Source: Rhodocollybia butyracea (taxonomy: Eukaryota; Basidiomycota; Agaricomycetes; Agaricales; Omphalotaceae). Taken from it: a stretch of DNA of 64,000 bases. The notes under the pieces were generated by a model. The model ran no database searches. It saw nothing but the letters and a program-made list of their open reading frames with translations, and was not told the DNA's origin. The number at the start of each line of letters is the position of its first letter. Position 1 is the first letter of the stretch. A program made the position numbers and the translations under genes. The stretch spans positions 34,992 through 98,991 of the forward strand of contig JADNRY010000228.1 in assembly GCA_015501585.1 (NCBI GenBank). Reading direction: 5' to 3'. Shown piece after piece: positions 35,901 to 48,353 of the stretch.

Positions 35901-37167
35901 GCAATCTGATTGTCTGTACCTATCTCGTTAGAAAACTCGGGATCAATGTGTCAAAAGGTGGACTAGGACTGACTAGGTGGATGCGCCACATGGTTGACGC
36001 TTGGCACTGTATTCCTTGAGTTCATAGTAGTCGAGGTTGCACCAGTGACTGGCGAGGAGTATTTGGGTCTTTGCACTTGCTGGGTAAGACGCGCTACGAT
36101 AGCTGAAGATGGATGATAGAAGTTGCCGGAATAATCATCATACGATGAGGCTCGTTCATGATCAGGACGATGGTTGCTTTGCAATGCTCCATTAGGATTG
36201 CTATAGGCTGATGAAGGCAGCGATATCATGGGCGGGAGGTGAAGGGGTGGCGAAACAGGTTGATTCGGGGTCGGGGTGGGTAGTGGACGGAGAGCCGATG
36301 CGACAATATTATTGTATAGCCCTGGTACCCGAGCCGAGGGTGGAGACGCAGGAACCGTCGAAGGAGGAGGAGATGTGCCGTTGGCAAGAGTTGAAGGGGG
36401 TCCATTCGAACCGCGACTGGGAGCTGAACGAGATACGACCGCAAGGGGCCTAGTAGAGAATGATGGGTTTACAGTATTAGCAGCCGGAGGCCGGTTGATC
36501 GCTGGCGATGCAGATCCAGGAGGTGGCGGTGGAGGTACCGGGACGATGGGAGAATCGGTATAACGTGGAGGTAGGCTGGAAGGATTTCCCTGTGTTTCCT
36601 GGTGGATGTGAACTTGCACCAGGAGATTGCGACTGCTCATCCGATCGTCGAGGAGAGTAGGCTGAGTATTCAGGCGGGGAAATTGAATCAAAACTTTTGG
36701 CACTTTGGGGAGCTGGGGTAGATGGTAAAGCAGCACTCGATGGTCCGGAGGGTAAAGGATTCGAAGATTTAGTCATGGGAGAAGGGAATACTATCGAAGG
36801 AGCAATGTACGTCTTCGAGTCGGAATTTGTGACCTGCTGAGGTTTCGAATCTACCGTGCAAAAGTTGAGCTGGAATTTGGGTCATATCTGGTGGATAGGT
36901 ATTTACCTCTGATATATGGTTCGGGGGAAGGATGATAGTATGATATCTGATAAGGGATAACGCTAGTTTGAACGTAATACCTGAAGACACAGATAGTCAC
37001 TAAATATTGTAAGAATTAAAGCAACTGGACAAACCAGGTGTCTGTTCTATGGCAGGATTTGGAGTTGGGACATCGTTTGAGATACAGAGAAAAAAAGGTG
37101 CTCACTCTGAATTATAACATTCCGTCCATCCTCTAGGCAAAGCCCGGCGATCTGGATTAACTGGCAT
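32975..37167 (-). CDS. WW-like domain protein with long Gln/Pro-rich repeats
   Basis: ATG 37167. Exon 37167-37106 encodes MPVNPDRRALPRGWTECYN and splices in frame (GA|G) to 36980-36907, which reads EYYVQTSVIPYQISYYHP. Together they resemble a WW domain (LPxGW, YYV, SxYxxP), with Tyr in place of the second Trp. A third exon from 36869 is Pro/Ser-rich. A frame change near 36587-36650 is solved by a 58-nt GT..AG intron with a weak donor (GTCGCA), or else is a frameshift. A further intron (branch CTAAC) joins to the open frame ending at 32975. That part holds an alpha-helical stretch (KVVGRSTRKAATYAIKVGKV), at least four copies of a PPMQISNLAPTQG unit with Q-runs, two copies of a WSTLEHxALxFAEH unit, and Gly/Asp repeats at the end. 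Possibly a scaffold or condensate-forming protein (inference). Confidence 0.65.
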
Positions 37168-40125
37168 CGGCGAACTGTTCTGCATAACCGCCAGAGAGAG
37201 AGGGAGGGAGAGAACCAGACTGGGACGTTCAAGAAAGAACAATGGCACAATTTAAGAAGAGGACCAAGCCAAAGGTAGAATGTTCCTGGACTTGACTTGG
37301 ACATGACAGGCGTTAATGGGGAATTAATGTGGCCAAATAGGTATACATGTTTGGATGATCATCGGAAAGTATACGGAACTGTCTAATCAGATCAGACTAA
37401 CTGCACTTGTTCTTGTTGAGCGCTCGTTCACCGACACTTGAAACTTTTGTTTGCTCACCTTCTACTTGCCAGAGATAAGAATCTTCAGCGCCTTACTAGG
37501 CATGTCGAGATTGAAACGTTGACGGTTTATTGATTGTTGTCTGAGCTCTGTCGTTATCCAAAATCTGCCGGAACCAGTTCCTTCCTCGCCTCGCCTGGAT
37601 AGATAACTGATATCTCGAAAATCTTACATCTCATTATGCCTTCAAACTGAGAAGGTCGGACGTCAGGCCTTCAGATGGTCGTAGTAAAGGCATCCGCACT
37701 CTTCGCTGTTGGAGAACATAGTCCAATCAAGGGTAGTACAAGACGTTGTCAGGATCGCCTCTAGCATGCATTGAGTTCCCAGGAATCGTGTAGAATCATC
37801 ATAAAATAACACGCTGGTGATGAAAGGACAGCATGTTTACGCCGAGATTCAATGATCGTCAAGAATGATGCGGATAAAATGTCGGACAGGTAGTGGATAT
37901 TGAATATTGAGCCAGCATAAGTATAATACGGAAAAAGCGAGCTTAAACAAGACGACGGTAAGGCAAGAAACGTTAAGGCAAGAAACGTTAAGGCAAGAAA
38001 CGTTAAGGCAAGAAACGTTATGAGAGAATAGTACACATACCGATTATAATCGTGCTCTAAACTACAGCTCGGGAAGTCAATTCTCTTCTGCATCGCATCT
38101 CCCAAACCTAGCCGGCAGCCAGTCACAGATACATTATCGAGTAATCGAGGCCATTGTTTTGAGTCTCTTGATGAAAACTAAGCAGAAGATGACGAGGGAA
38201 AGCATCGAGTTTTGAGTGAAACACGAGGATATTTATGTATGAGATAGATCCCGCACGTAGGCAGGAATACCATAATCCACAGCTCATGGTGCTTGGCTAG
38301 CAATACACTGATGAGGGAGAAGTGAAATTTTGAAAGCCGACTTACGCGTCACGGGAACTAATGGTGTGATATCTTATCGATATTCGAATCTTATCTCTTT
38401 ACGGTCACGTGATGGATCGACCACTGAAAGGTTGAATTTCATAGAGCCATCACCTCGTTCGTTTGATAAAGCTTCTGTTGTATTGGGCAGGATAAATGCA
38501 CTTCCTTGACATCGATTGGTTCTGTGTTGGCTGGCGAGGGTACGCGTTTGATCTTCGTCGAGGTTTTATTCTACAGAAATGAGCAGAATGATCATAGGTC
38601 CGTACTTTCGCTTCTAGAACCTGTTCTTTCCTCTAGAATTCCAGCTTTAACTTTGTTTATGAGATCCGCCTTATACTTTTGCAACCTTGATGGTCGTGTC
38701 AAGACAGATACCAATTAAATGATCCAGTTAAACAGACTGTTGGACGAAGTTGAGACGAAGAGAAGGAAAAATCAACATACCAATTGGTTTTGAAGAACTT
38801 TGGGGTCATTTGAAGAAGATCCCGGGTTCTGTCTCACAGCAGGTACTTATCTGATTTCACAAACCTTGTGCCATTTACTTAGGAGAATGAAGCCAGTACA
38901 CCTCACAACAATCTTCCGCTGCATCACGAATAAAGATGGAGTCTCTTGTGGAGTCTCTTGGTCCGCGGCTGCGGAGTGTTTCACGCCAGAAGCAAGATAA
39001 CATTAGCAACAATTACCCTACTATAAACGCTCACGATCAGTCCGATAGACGCCTTCATCTACAGTTTCTTCACTCCGTCGAATCATCCAACTTCTTCAGT
39101 GTCATCGCAGATTTTTGTTGCATTGGTCCCGACTCGGAGTCATCTGCAGGCCTCAAGGTATCAATATCTAATATTTAATACCCGAGCTGTGTCACTCACG
39201 CTTCTTAAATGATGGACTTACATATAGTGGGAGCTGGTTGACGTGGTCCGTCAATATATCGTTGGGATAATGTCTGGGGGGTGTCACGTAGGAAGCATTC
39301 ATGGCAAGTCTGTGAAGCTTGTACTAGTTAGTAGTTACTGCAGCATTATTGAATGACTATAGAAGAAACTGCTATAGCCCTTAGAAGTTAGTTGGTACCA
39401 ACCTCCAAGAGACTGTTTCTTGGCTGAGGACTCAACAATACATCTGTTCCTGCCAATCATTACCGCTGTTCTTGTACCTAACGTTTTTTATCAATGCGTT
39501 CACACTATGTTCTTCGAGGTACTCTCACTTCTATCGACTGGTTCAACCCTCAAGCTTCGGAGTTAACACACCACTGATAACACACCCAATCGCACCGTTT
39601 AGTTGTTTTTATTAACTTTCATCTTTCAGCCTCTATTGCTCTTCAGATCTCAGATTCCTAGAGCTTAGGGATAGGGTTGCGCGCGCCGCAGGTGCTCCCC
39701 GGCCGCATATATATATAGTATAAAGGCGGCTTTGGGGAACCCCTGAACGAGGGAGGGGAGGAAGGCGGAGGTGAAATTGTAATTTAGCATTACAAGTGAA
39801 TACTTATCATTTTGTAGACTTTTTATTGACAAGAGATTGAATACAACCATAAAATAAATTTCTCCTGTGCACAGTGCATACTGAGTTACTTACTGAGAGG
39901 TGTGAACTTTACTCTGCATAAACTAATCTGTCGCCCAGCACTTCGCCCAGTTATCTCCAAAAACTACATTTTTAAATGAGATACGATTATGTCCATCTGG
40001 TGAAATAATGACCAAAGTCTCATCAGCCACCAGATTTCTCCTGTATTGTTCAGGAATCCAAAGAATATGATTAGAAAGACCTCTAAAATCAATCCACCCT
40101 TCTTGATTTAATTTCCAGAATGAAA
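37168..40125. other. Intergenic, no gene recognised
   Basis: About 3 kb. Apart from the 15-bp minisatellite at 37957-38020 I see nothing I can support. Short ORFs are without domain character. Confidence 0.45.
37957..38020 (+). repeat. 15-bp minisatellite, about 4 units
   Basis: Unit GTTAAGGCAAGAAAC, four near-identical copies in tandem. Confidence 0.85.
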
Positions 40126-43100
40126 CTAAAAGGTAGGCAAGTAAAAAGCGTTATGAGAAAGGAAAAGGGACCTACAGTGGGGAGACAGAGATGAGGATCT
40201 GGCTGGGGAATAAGTTGTATTGAAGATGTTTCTGATATTATATACTCTGATTGTCTTGTTTTCAGATGCAGCAACAATTTTTTTTTTATCAGGTGAAAAT
40301 GCCACAGAGTATAATCCCTCTTGACAGCCCCAGAATGGCTCACCAATGGCCTCTACAGCTTGAGGGTTCCACAATAGTGTCTCATCACCAGATTCAGGAA
40401 TAATGCCTCCTGCATCAGGAGAAAATGCAACAGACAAAATACTTTCAGTATGGCACTGGAATGGTTCATCAATGGCCTTCCCATCCCACAGTCTTGTTGT
40501 CTTGTCATCAGATCCGGAAACAATTCTATCTCCATCAAGAGAGAATGCCAGACACCAGACCCAGTCTGTATAGCCCTGAAATGATTCACCAATTGTCTCT
40601 CCAGTTTGAGCATTCCACAATCTAATTGTCTTGTCAAAAGATCCAGAAACAATTTTCTGTCCATCAGGAGAGAATGCCACAGACCAGACCCAATCTGTAT
40701 GACCCTGAAATGGCTCACCAATCACCTTCCCGGTGTGAGCATTCCACAATCTTATTGTCTTGTCACATGATCCAGAAGCAATTCTTTCTCCATTGGGAGA
40801 GAATGCCACAGACCAAACCCAGTCTGTATGGCCTTGAAATGGCCTGCCAATAGCCTCACCAGTTTGAGCATTCCACAATCTTATTGTCTTGTCTGACGAT
40901 CCAGAAACAATTCTCTGTCCATCAGGAGAGAAAGCTACAGACCAGACAGAGCCTGTATGACCCTGAAATGGCTTACCACTGGCCTGTCCAGTTTGGGCAT
41001 TCCACAGTCTTATGGTCTTGTCAAAAGAGCCAGAAACAATTCTTTGTCCATCAGGAGAAAAGGACACGGACCAGACCCAGTCTGAATGACCTTGAAATGG
41101 CTCACCAATAGCCTCGCCAGTTTGAGCATTCCACAATCTTATTGTTTTGTCAAAAGATCCAGAAACAATTCTTTTTCCATCAGGAGCAAATGCCACAGAC
41201 TGAACCCCTTCTTCATGGCCCTGCAATGGTTCACTAATAGCTTCACCAGTTTGAGCATCCCACAATCTCATTGTCTTGTCATCAGATCCAGAAACAATTT
41301 TTTGTCCATCAGGGAAGAATGCAACAGACCAAACCCAGTCTGTATGTCCCTGAAATGGCTCACCAATCACCTCCCCAGTGTGAGCATTCCACAATCTCAT
41401 TGTCTTGTCACATGATCCAGAAATAATTTTTTCTCCATCAGGTGAAAATGCCACAGACTGAACACCCTCTGTATGGCCCCAGAAAGGCTCACCAATGGCC
41501 TCTGCAACTTGAGGGTTCCACAATATTGTCTCATCATCAAATTCAGAAAACAAACAATGCATCATACAAGACCCTGCCCTTATGACCCTGATATGGTTCA
41601 CTAATGGTTTCTCTAGTCTGAGCATTCCACATTCTTATGGTCTTGTCAAAAGATCCAGAAACAATTCTTTTTCCATCAGGAGAGAATGCCACAGACCAAA
41701 CCCCTTTTGTATGACCCTGTAATGGCTCACAAATGGCCTCTCCAGTCTGAGTTTTCCACAATCTCACTGTCTTGTCATCAGATCCAGAAACAATTCTGCC
41801 TCCATCAGGAGAGAACACTGCAGACCAGACCCAATCTGTATGACCCTGAAATGGCTCACCAATTGCCTCTCCAGTTTGAGCATTCCACAACCTTATTGTC
41901 TTATCAGATGATCCAGAAACAATTTTTTCTCCATCAGGAGAGAATGCCACAGACTGGACCTCCTCTGTATGGCCCTGAAATGGATCACCAATAGCCTCGC
42001 CAGTTTGAGCATTCCACAATCTTATTGTTTTGTCAAAAGATCCGGAAACAATTCTTTCTCCATCAGGAGAAAATGCCACAGATCTAACCCTTTCTGTATG
42101 GCCCTGGAATGGCTCTCCAATGGCCTCTCCAGTTTGGGCATTCCACAATCTTATTGTGTTATCAGAAGATCCAGAAACAATTGTTCGCCCATTTGGTGAG
42201 ACACTGACTGCCAACACATGTGATCCTGTCATCCATTTTCCAACCTGTGAGCCTTTTCTTTTATTCTCTACTTTCAGTGTACTTTTTAATCTTCCCAAGG
42301 CTTCTAGTCTGTCAGCCCAAAAAGGAAAGATGCTCAGATACAAGTGTGGTGTTATGCCATTGACACTACTAAAAGTAAAAGTTTCCACCATTTCTTTGAT
42401 GCTGCTTATGTCCGCCTCAATAGTTGTAAGAGCTCTATCCTGAATTAAATTTCCAACTGATTGCAGAATCTGCATACATGTTTCCCAGTTCTTTTTTTTC
42501 TGATATTTTCTCTTATCAGTGATCCCAAGTAAACTCATTGCTTCAACCCAATAGATTACTTTTTCACCTAAGAACTCTTTCAGATTTCCAATCACTGTAT
42601 CATGCAGTGATGATTGCGTCAGATGATATCCCCAATACCTGCAGCAATAATGCAATACATCATCAATTGCATCTGCAATTTTATCTTCAATATTGAGGAC
42701 ATCTTTATCTGGGATAAATGATGATGGCAGCTCAGCCATATTGAATCTCAGTCTTTGCATAATTGTAAAGCATGCATTACAGAGCAGCGTGTGGTGCTGC
42801 ATCGCATCACAGTAAAGCTTCTTAGCACGGCTCTGACTTGATATATAGTCTGCAAAGGAGGAATGAAATATGTACACATTTTGATCCCGTTCGGCTATAT
42901 AAAGGACAGATTCCAAGTTTGATATGGTCTCTTCTACAAGGTCCAACTTGCAATTCAATAGTTTGGCAATCACTTTACAAGAGACCGGCTGTCCCACCAT
43001 AATTGCGGTATGCAAAACTCTCAGATATGCTACATGTACACTATATGAAACTTCATCTGAGCTGGGAATGGCATTATTAACAACAACATCATATAATACA

Positions 43101-44008
43101 TCCAGACCCTTGGTCTGATTTGGATCTGAAGATTCTGTGAGGCTGATAGCCCATGCCAATCTCTCTTTAACTAGTCCTGGTCTAGCAGTGATCCATTTTG
43201 CCATCGTTGCAGCATAAATGAATAACTTTCCGGATCTTTTTGCCAACAACCTGATATTTTTTTCCGAAATGCTCGATATTTTTCCAAGTTTTTCCTGAAG
43301 AAATATGATGATGTCCCTCTCCACCATATCCATCTCTACATTATGCAGGAAAAATCTTGCAATTTGTAAATTCTGAAGTGGAGTAGTGAAGTATTCAGAA
43401 ACATTTTTCTCTGGTCTGCTGGTCAAGAAGAATTTTAGCCCAGGCAAACAATCTCTCTGAATTGCTGAAGTTAAGGCATCCAAAACGACATTGACTCCAT
43501 GGCACTCATCCAATGCATCAATAACCACCACAGGACTTATCAGCCTTGACATGTTTGAATTAACAACTTTCTTCCATGGTTTGACAATCAAGTCAATCTG
43601 CACTTCTGGATATTTTGTGGCCAGGTCTGGATTCTCCTTCAGCTCTTCCTTCAGAGCTTGATCAAATATGAGAGAGAACCGTGAAAGCTGATAAGCAATA
43701 GTTGGAATGATCCTTTGATACTTGCTGCAGCCTGGAATCTGTCTAGAACAGAAGAATGTTCCTGCCAGTAGCTGCTTTTTGGCAAGAATCTCACAGACTG
43801 ATTTGGCGATAGTACTTTTTCCTGTTCCAGCCATACCACAGAGCCAGTACCCTTGAGCACCCATGCTTTGTGGTTGGTCAATCCATTCTCCAATTTTGTT
43901 CAAAATCTCAACGCGAGTACCTGGAGTGCAAGATGATTTAGCATGCTCTATGCCATTATCTGCATCATAAAATGCTTCTGCAGAGTATTGTAGTTTGCTT
44001 GTGAGCAT
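40126..44008 (-). CDS. NLR-like protein: NACHT ATPase with about 16 WD40 repeats, apparently frame-broken
   Basis: The open frame from ATG 44008 has Walker A GMAGTGKST (residues 58-66) and Walker B VVVIDALDEC (160-169), typical of fungal NACHT proteins, then a helical middle region and five WD40 units from about residue 600. The frame ends at 41543. A second frame (41625 to 40126) continues with one degenerate and ten good units such as VWSVAFSPDGQKIVSGSFDK. The join at about 41560-41600 is a WD unit that lost roughly 16 bases. Coding probably extends upstream of 44008 (WLNSIQE precedes the ATG in frame), so the N-terminal effector domain is unresolved. Units are 42 residues and nearly identical, as in HET-E-type incompatibility proteins. 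Role in non-self recognition is inferred from the family. Confidence 0.8.
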
Positions 44009-46235
44009 TTCCTGAATACTGTTCAGCCATGCCCTTTTTAGAGAATGAGTATAAGTATATACCTTGTAGCCTTCACTTTCATTTTCTGAAAAAAAAGTCT
44101 CTTGATTGGGCCAGCAAGCAATAACCAGATTTACATACTATAGTAGTTTCCATGAATGTTCAGGAACTCGCCTCCCTTGATGTGGAAATTCTGGGCTTGA
44201 TGAAACATTGTATATGCAGGTATCCCCTTTGATGCCAGTCTTTTTGGAACTATCCAGAGTCTACCTTGAAAGGAATACAACGACTCTCAGAGCCTGAAGT
44301 TTGAACAACGTACAGGGTCAAAAAAGAAGTTTACCTTGAGGTCAATGAATGTCAAAGGCAAAAAGATGGGAACAGATAGGACGACGCCGAACGACGCCCC
44401 TTTATATATATGTCAAGATTACGACCATCAATTCCGTCCCGGTTACTATCCCAGCCCGGTTACGCGCGTGTGAATGGCACATGGAGCGTGAAGAAAGACA
44501 GAGAGCAAAAGAACAGACATGAGAAGTATATGGTCAGGTAATTTTCCTTAAGTAGTACCAACGTAACGCCATCAGACTGCCGACGGACTTCGTCTGGGCT
44601 TCAATGGGCGATAACCTGAAGCAAGGTAGGGCGCAAGCCGATCCTGGAGAAGGACAGTTGCTATTCATAAACCCTCGTTATCACCTCCATCCTCATACCG
44701 AAGTAACCTGAACATTAATATCTTGCACTGAACGCGGCGCTACATATGATTTTTAATCCACAAGTTACGGCATGAATTACAACGCATAAGTACCTTGCTA
44801 AGCCGCGAATACTACCGTCTTCCACAAGTTCGTTTACTTCCGTCTCACCACGGGGCCACCGATTATGCTCCTGCGCCCCGCCAGTACAGAAGCAGAAGAA
44901 CTCCTACTACCTCCAGTATCATATCGTGCTCCTATCGGTCGTCTGTTGTCCCTGTCATTCCGCCATAACCATCTGCCAATTGAAGCAAAGTAAGACATGA
45001 GATGCGCTAGTTTATTTGCAGCGAAGGGGCATAGGAGCTTCATTCTACCAGGATTTCAAGGCTCGGGTATCTAGGATCGAGGGACAGATGCAAAAGGTTT
45101 TTAGTATAGGAATGAAAAGACGATCTATGGATGGAAGGAAGCGTGGTTAGTGTTTGTATCGCTTTTCACAACAGTAATGGAACAAGAATAGGAAAGGGTG
45201 CTATGATAGCAAAATAAATAAAGGAAACACAGAACAGTGAGGAATGTAAGCGCAGAATGGAGATTAGCATAAACGAGGAACGAGAGGGGCGCTCGGACGT
45301 GGTACAACAGGGTATAATAGGATAGAGACCGGCAAATCATCGTAAAGCGCAACGAAAAAGCGAACAAGAAATAGAAGGGAGGGGGAAAGCAAGTTGAACT
45401 GGAAACTAACCGACTCATCGTTGCCCGCGTCTTGCACGCATAATTTCTCCAAGTATGACTTCCACCATAATGCATAAGCATCAGATATCAACCTCTGGTC
45501 TGTACTGACTTTCACGCGCACGACTTCCCCTGATACAGCAGCAGCAGAACACGCCAGAATCGGATTCATGACAACACTAGTTTGTGAATCCATTCCGTAG
45601 CCCCTTGGAGAAATATACTGGCGTGTTTAGATGTGTTATATGCGTAACTGTGGTTTTCAAGACTGGTGGCATGCGTAGGCAGAAGAGTTTTGAGCTTGTC
45701 GGAAAAGCTGTGTCGCGCAAGGATGGATATTTCCACTGTCATTGGTTGATGCGCATCTTAGGAAGGTCAAGGTCTGAGTCAGTTCTTGAAAGACTGGAAA
45801 CAAGGGATATCAATGGAGTGGGAAACGAGAGACGAGCAGCGCCCGGTGACTTGACTGGAGCATGAGGACGACGAGGGAAGCCGAATAGAAGGGCGACACG
45901 AAAATAGTACGAAGAATATATTATGTACTAACAAATCGGACCCTCGTCTTATACTGCCACCTCTCTCTTGCCCGTCTTTCTATATTGGAATCGAATGGAG
46001 GTCAAAGCGATGGTATCTACAAAGATGGTCTGGATTCTCGAGACTAAAGCGATGGCTACATGAAACATGAACTTGAAAGCCGATGTTACGTTGACGCGTT
46101 GACGCGCGCTTGCTTTAGCGCTGATCGATCTTATTTGAGTATGTGTACGCGTACGTACGCCTGTGCCGATGGTGAAAACTTGCTGACGCGAACGACCCTA
46201 TATATTTATCCGACTCTTTGATACCCATCGTCAAC
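44009..46235. other. Intergenic with possible small minus-strand exon
   Basis: A frame at 45593-45411 on the minus strand (starting MDSQTSVVMNPIL, followed by a GT donor) could be the first exon of a small gene divergent from the monooxygenase, but I could not link it to a second exon with confidence. A TATATATTTAT at about 46198-46208 is the likely TATA box of the monooxygenase. Confidence 0.35.
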
Positions 46236-47585
46236 ATGTCTTCGCCTCTTCCAAGTTTATCTATCGCCATCGTCGGTGCTGGTCCTGGCGGTCTTACCCT
46301 CGCCCGTATTCTTCAGCGCAATGGCATCAATCCCACCGTCTTTGAGCGTGAAAATTCGTTGAACGAGAGATCACAAGGTGGCAGTTTGGACCTACACCCG
46401 GAAAGTGGCTTGCAAGCCATGCGCGATGCTGGCCTCATGAAGGAGTTTGTGGTACATGCTCGCTACGAGGGTGCTGAGATGAAGATTCAAGATAAAACTG
46501 GGAAAGTGCATTTTCACATGGAGGCTCCACCATCTGCGGACCCGCATTCCAACGTCAAACCTGAAGATGATCCTCATTCTAGGCCAGAAATCGATAGGTG
46601 TGCATATACTACTACATCCTATCGAGAACTACATCCTAACTTAACTTTAGAGAAGATTTACGCACCGTTCTTCGCGACTCTCTCGCGAAGGATACCATTC
46701 AATGGGGTCGCACTGTTCAAAGCATCACCACATCTGATATAGATATCCGACACATCCTGACCTTCACTGACGCTTCCACAGAGACCTACGATCTCATCAT
46801 TGGCGCCGACGGCACATGGTCGCGTGTCCGTCCCCTTCTCACTACCAACGAACCAGTCTACTCGGGCATAACCTTCATCGAAGCGACGATATCAGATATC
46901 GACAACCGCTTCCCCGCGCTGTCTGCCTCCGCTGGCCTTGGCCTTCTAATCACAACTGCCCCTGGCAAGTGCATCATCATACAGCGACAAAGCCACGCAG
47001 TCCTGCGCATCTACGCTGCCGTGCGGGTCCCCGAATCATGGAGTGCCTCGTTCACACCTACGAAAGCTACCGTTCTTGGCTTGTTCAACGACGGATGGTC
47101 TCCTGATATCCTAGAGTTCTTGCGTTCGGTTGATGAAGCTTCTGTTGTGATGAGGAAGATTAATGCGCTTCCGGTGCCCACTACTTGGGAGGCCCATCCT
47201 GGCGTGACATTGATTGGCGATGCTGCCCATGTTGTGTCCCCGTTTGCTGGCGAGGGTACGTGTTTAGGTTTCATCGAATTGTATATTCCTAATTATCCTG
47301 TATCTAGGCGTCAACCAGGCTATGCATGATGGGAACGAGTTGGCACATGCGATCACAGACGCCGTGAGTGGGAAATGTACTTTAAGCGAGGCTGTCAGGC
47401 AGTATGAAGAGAAGATGTTCAAGCGAGGAGCGGAGGTAGGCAAAGAATCGGCGGAAAATTTAGACATGTTCTTTTCAGAGGATACACCGAAGGGTGTCGC
47501 GGCGAAGATGGTATTTTTTGGTCTCGCAGGGTCCTCCTCCATAGACGACAAGTTATACTCTATACTTAGTAAAAAATCGGTCTAG
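46236..47585 (+). CDS. FAD-dependent monooxygenase (TetX/aromatic hydroxylase type)
   Basis: Three exons, 46236-46597, 46651-47255 and 47308-47585, 414 residues, all splices in phase. N-terminal Rossmann motif GAGPGG (residues 14-19) binds FAD. DLIIGADGTWSRVR is the conserved DG motif and GVTLIGDAAHVVSPFAGEGVN the GD motif. The length is normal for single-component flavin monooxygenases, which hydroxylate small aromatic or polycyclic substrates using NAD(P)H. Substrate unknown. The start was chosen at the ATG encoding MSSPLPSL, about 30 nt after a TATA box; the longer frame lacks an upstream ATG. The gene is intact and lies between two NLR-like genes on the opposite strand. Confidence 0.9.
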
Positions 47586-48353
47586 GCTTAGAGTTTAGAT
47601 ATGTATCTAAAAATCGATTATACTAGTACTATACTATCATTACTCATCGTGTCGCAATAACTGCCATGGTTCTTGCCTGCTCCCTTTGCACCTCTCTAAG
47701 ACATAACAGAAGCCTTGAATTTCAAGACCTTCTTCGAGTCGATACATTAAGTCGCCCTACTGCTCATGGCGGATCCAAATTGAGAGGCAGATGCGAGACC
47801 GGGAGACGCAAAAATTTAAGCTTGTCTGACTCCCCACGAAAATGCATTGGCAACAGTGGTAGCACCTCGCCCCCTTTCTTTGACGTGTACTCCCCTCTTA
47901 CCTTCATCCAGTAAATTTTTGCGTGAGTCCTTCAATGATTATATGGTCTTCTTGATTTGTTTACGTGGTTTCTATTTTCTTACTACCTCGTTGAGTTTAC
48001 TTTACACCAGGAGGCCATTTTGAATGAAACCTTCGAAGTTCAACACGGACCATTGTAACGATTCTAACTCTGTTACATGAATATGCACTTGATTACAAGC
48101 TTTTCCCTCATAGCAAATGCTTGCTTAGCGTCAACTTAGCGTGATAATATCTTATTTGGGATATAAGAGTTAAAACAGGTTAAAAAGGTTAAAACATACC
48201 AAAGGGCAATCTGGGCCCTGGGGCAAGTAATAAGATGTACTATAGGATTAATACCTACCAGTGATTATAAATATCTTAACAAGTAAAAGCTATTGATAAC
48301 AGTTTACAGATGAGGAGTCACGGTTTATGTCATATGAGGATTTTACCAAGATT
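47586..48353. other. Intergenic
   Basis: Convergent spacer between the monooxygenase and the NACHT-ankyrin gene. Nothing recognised. Confidence 0.5.

Noticed and set aside
40425..42443. Series of plus-strand ORFs opposite the WD40 region
   Set aside because: They are mirror frames of the WD40 units, repeated because the repeats are, and show no own domain.
40126..43000. Regularly spaced repeats that could suggest a CRISPR-like array
   Set aside because: The period of 126 bp and the frame show WD40 coding repeats; no spacers.
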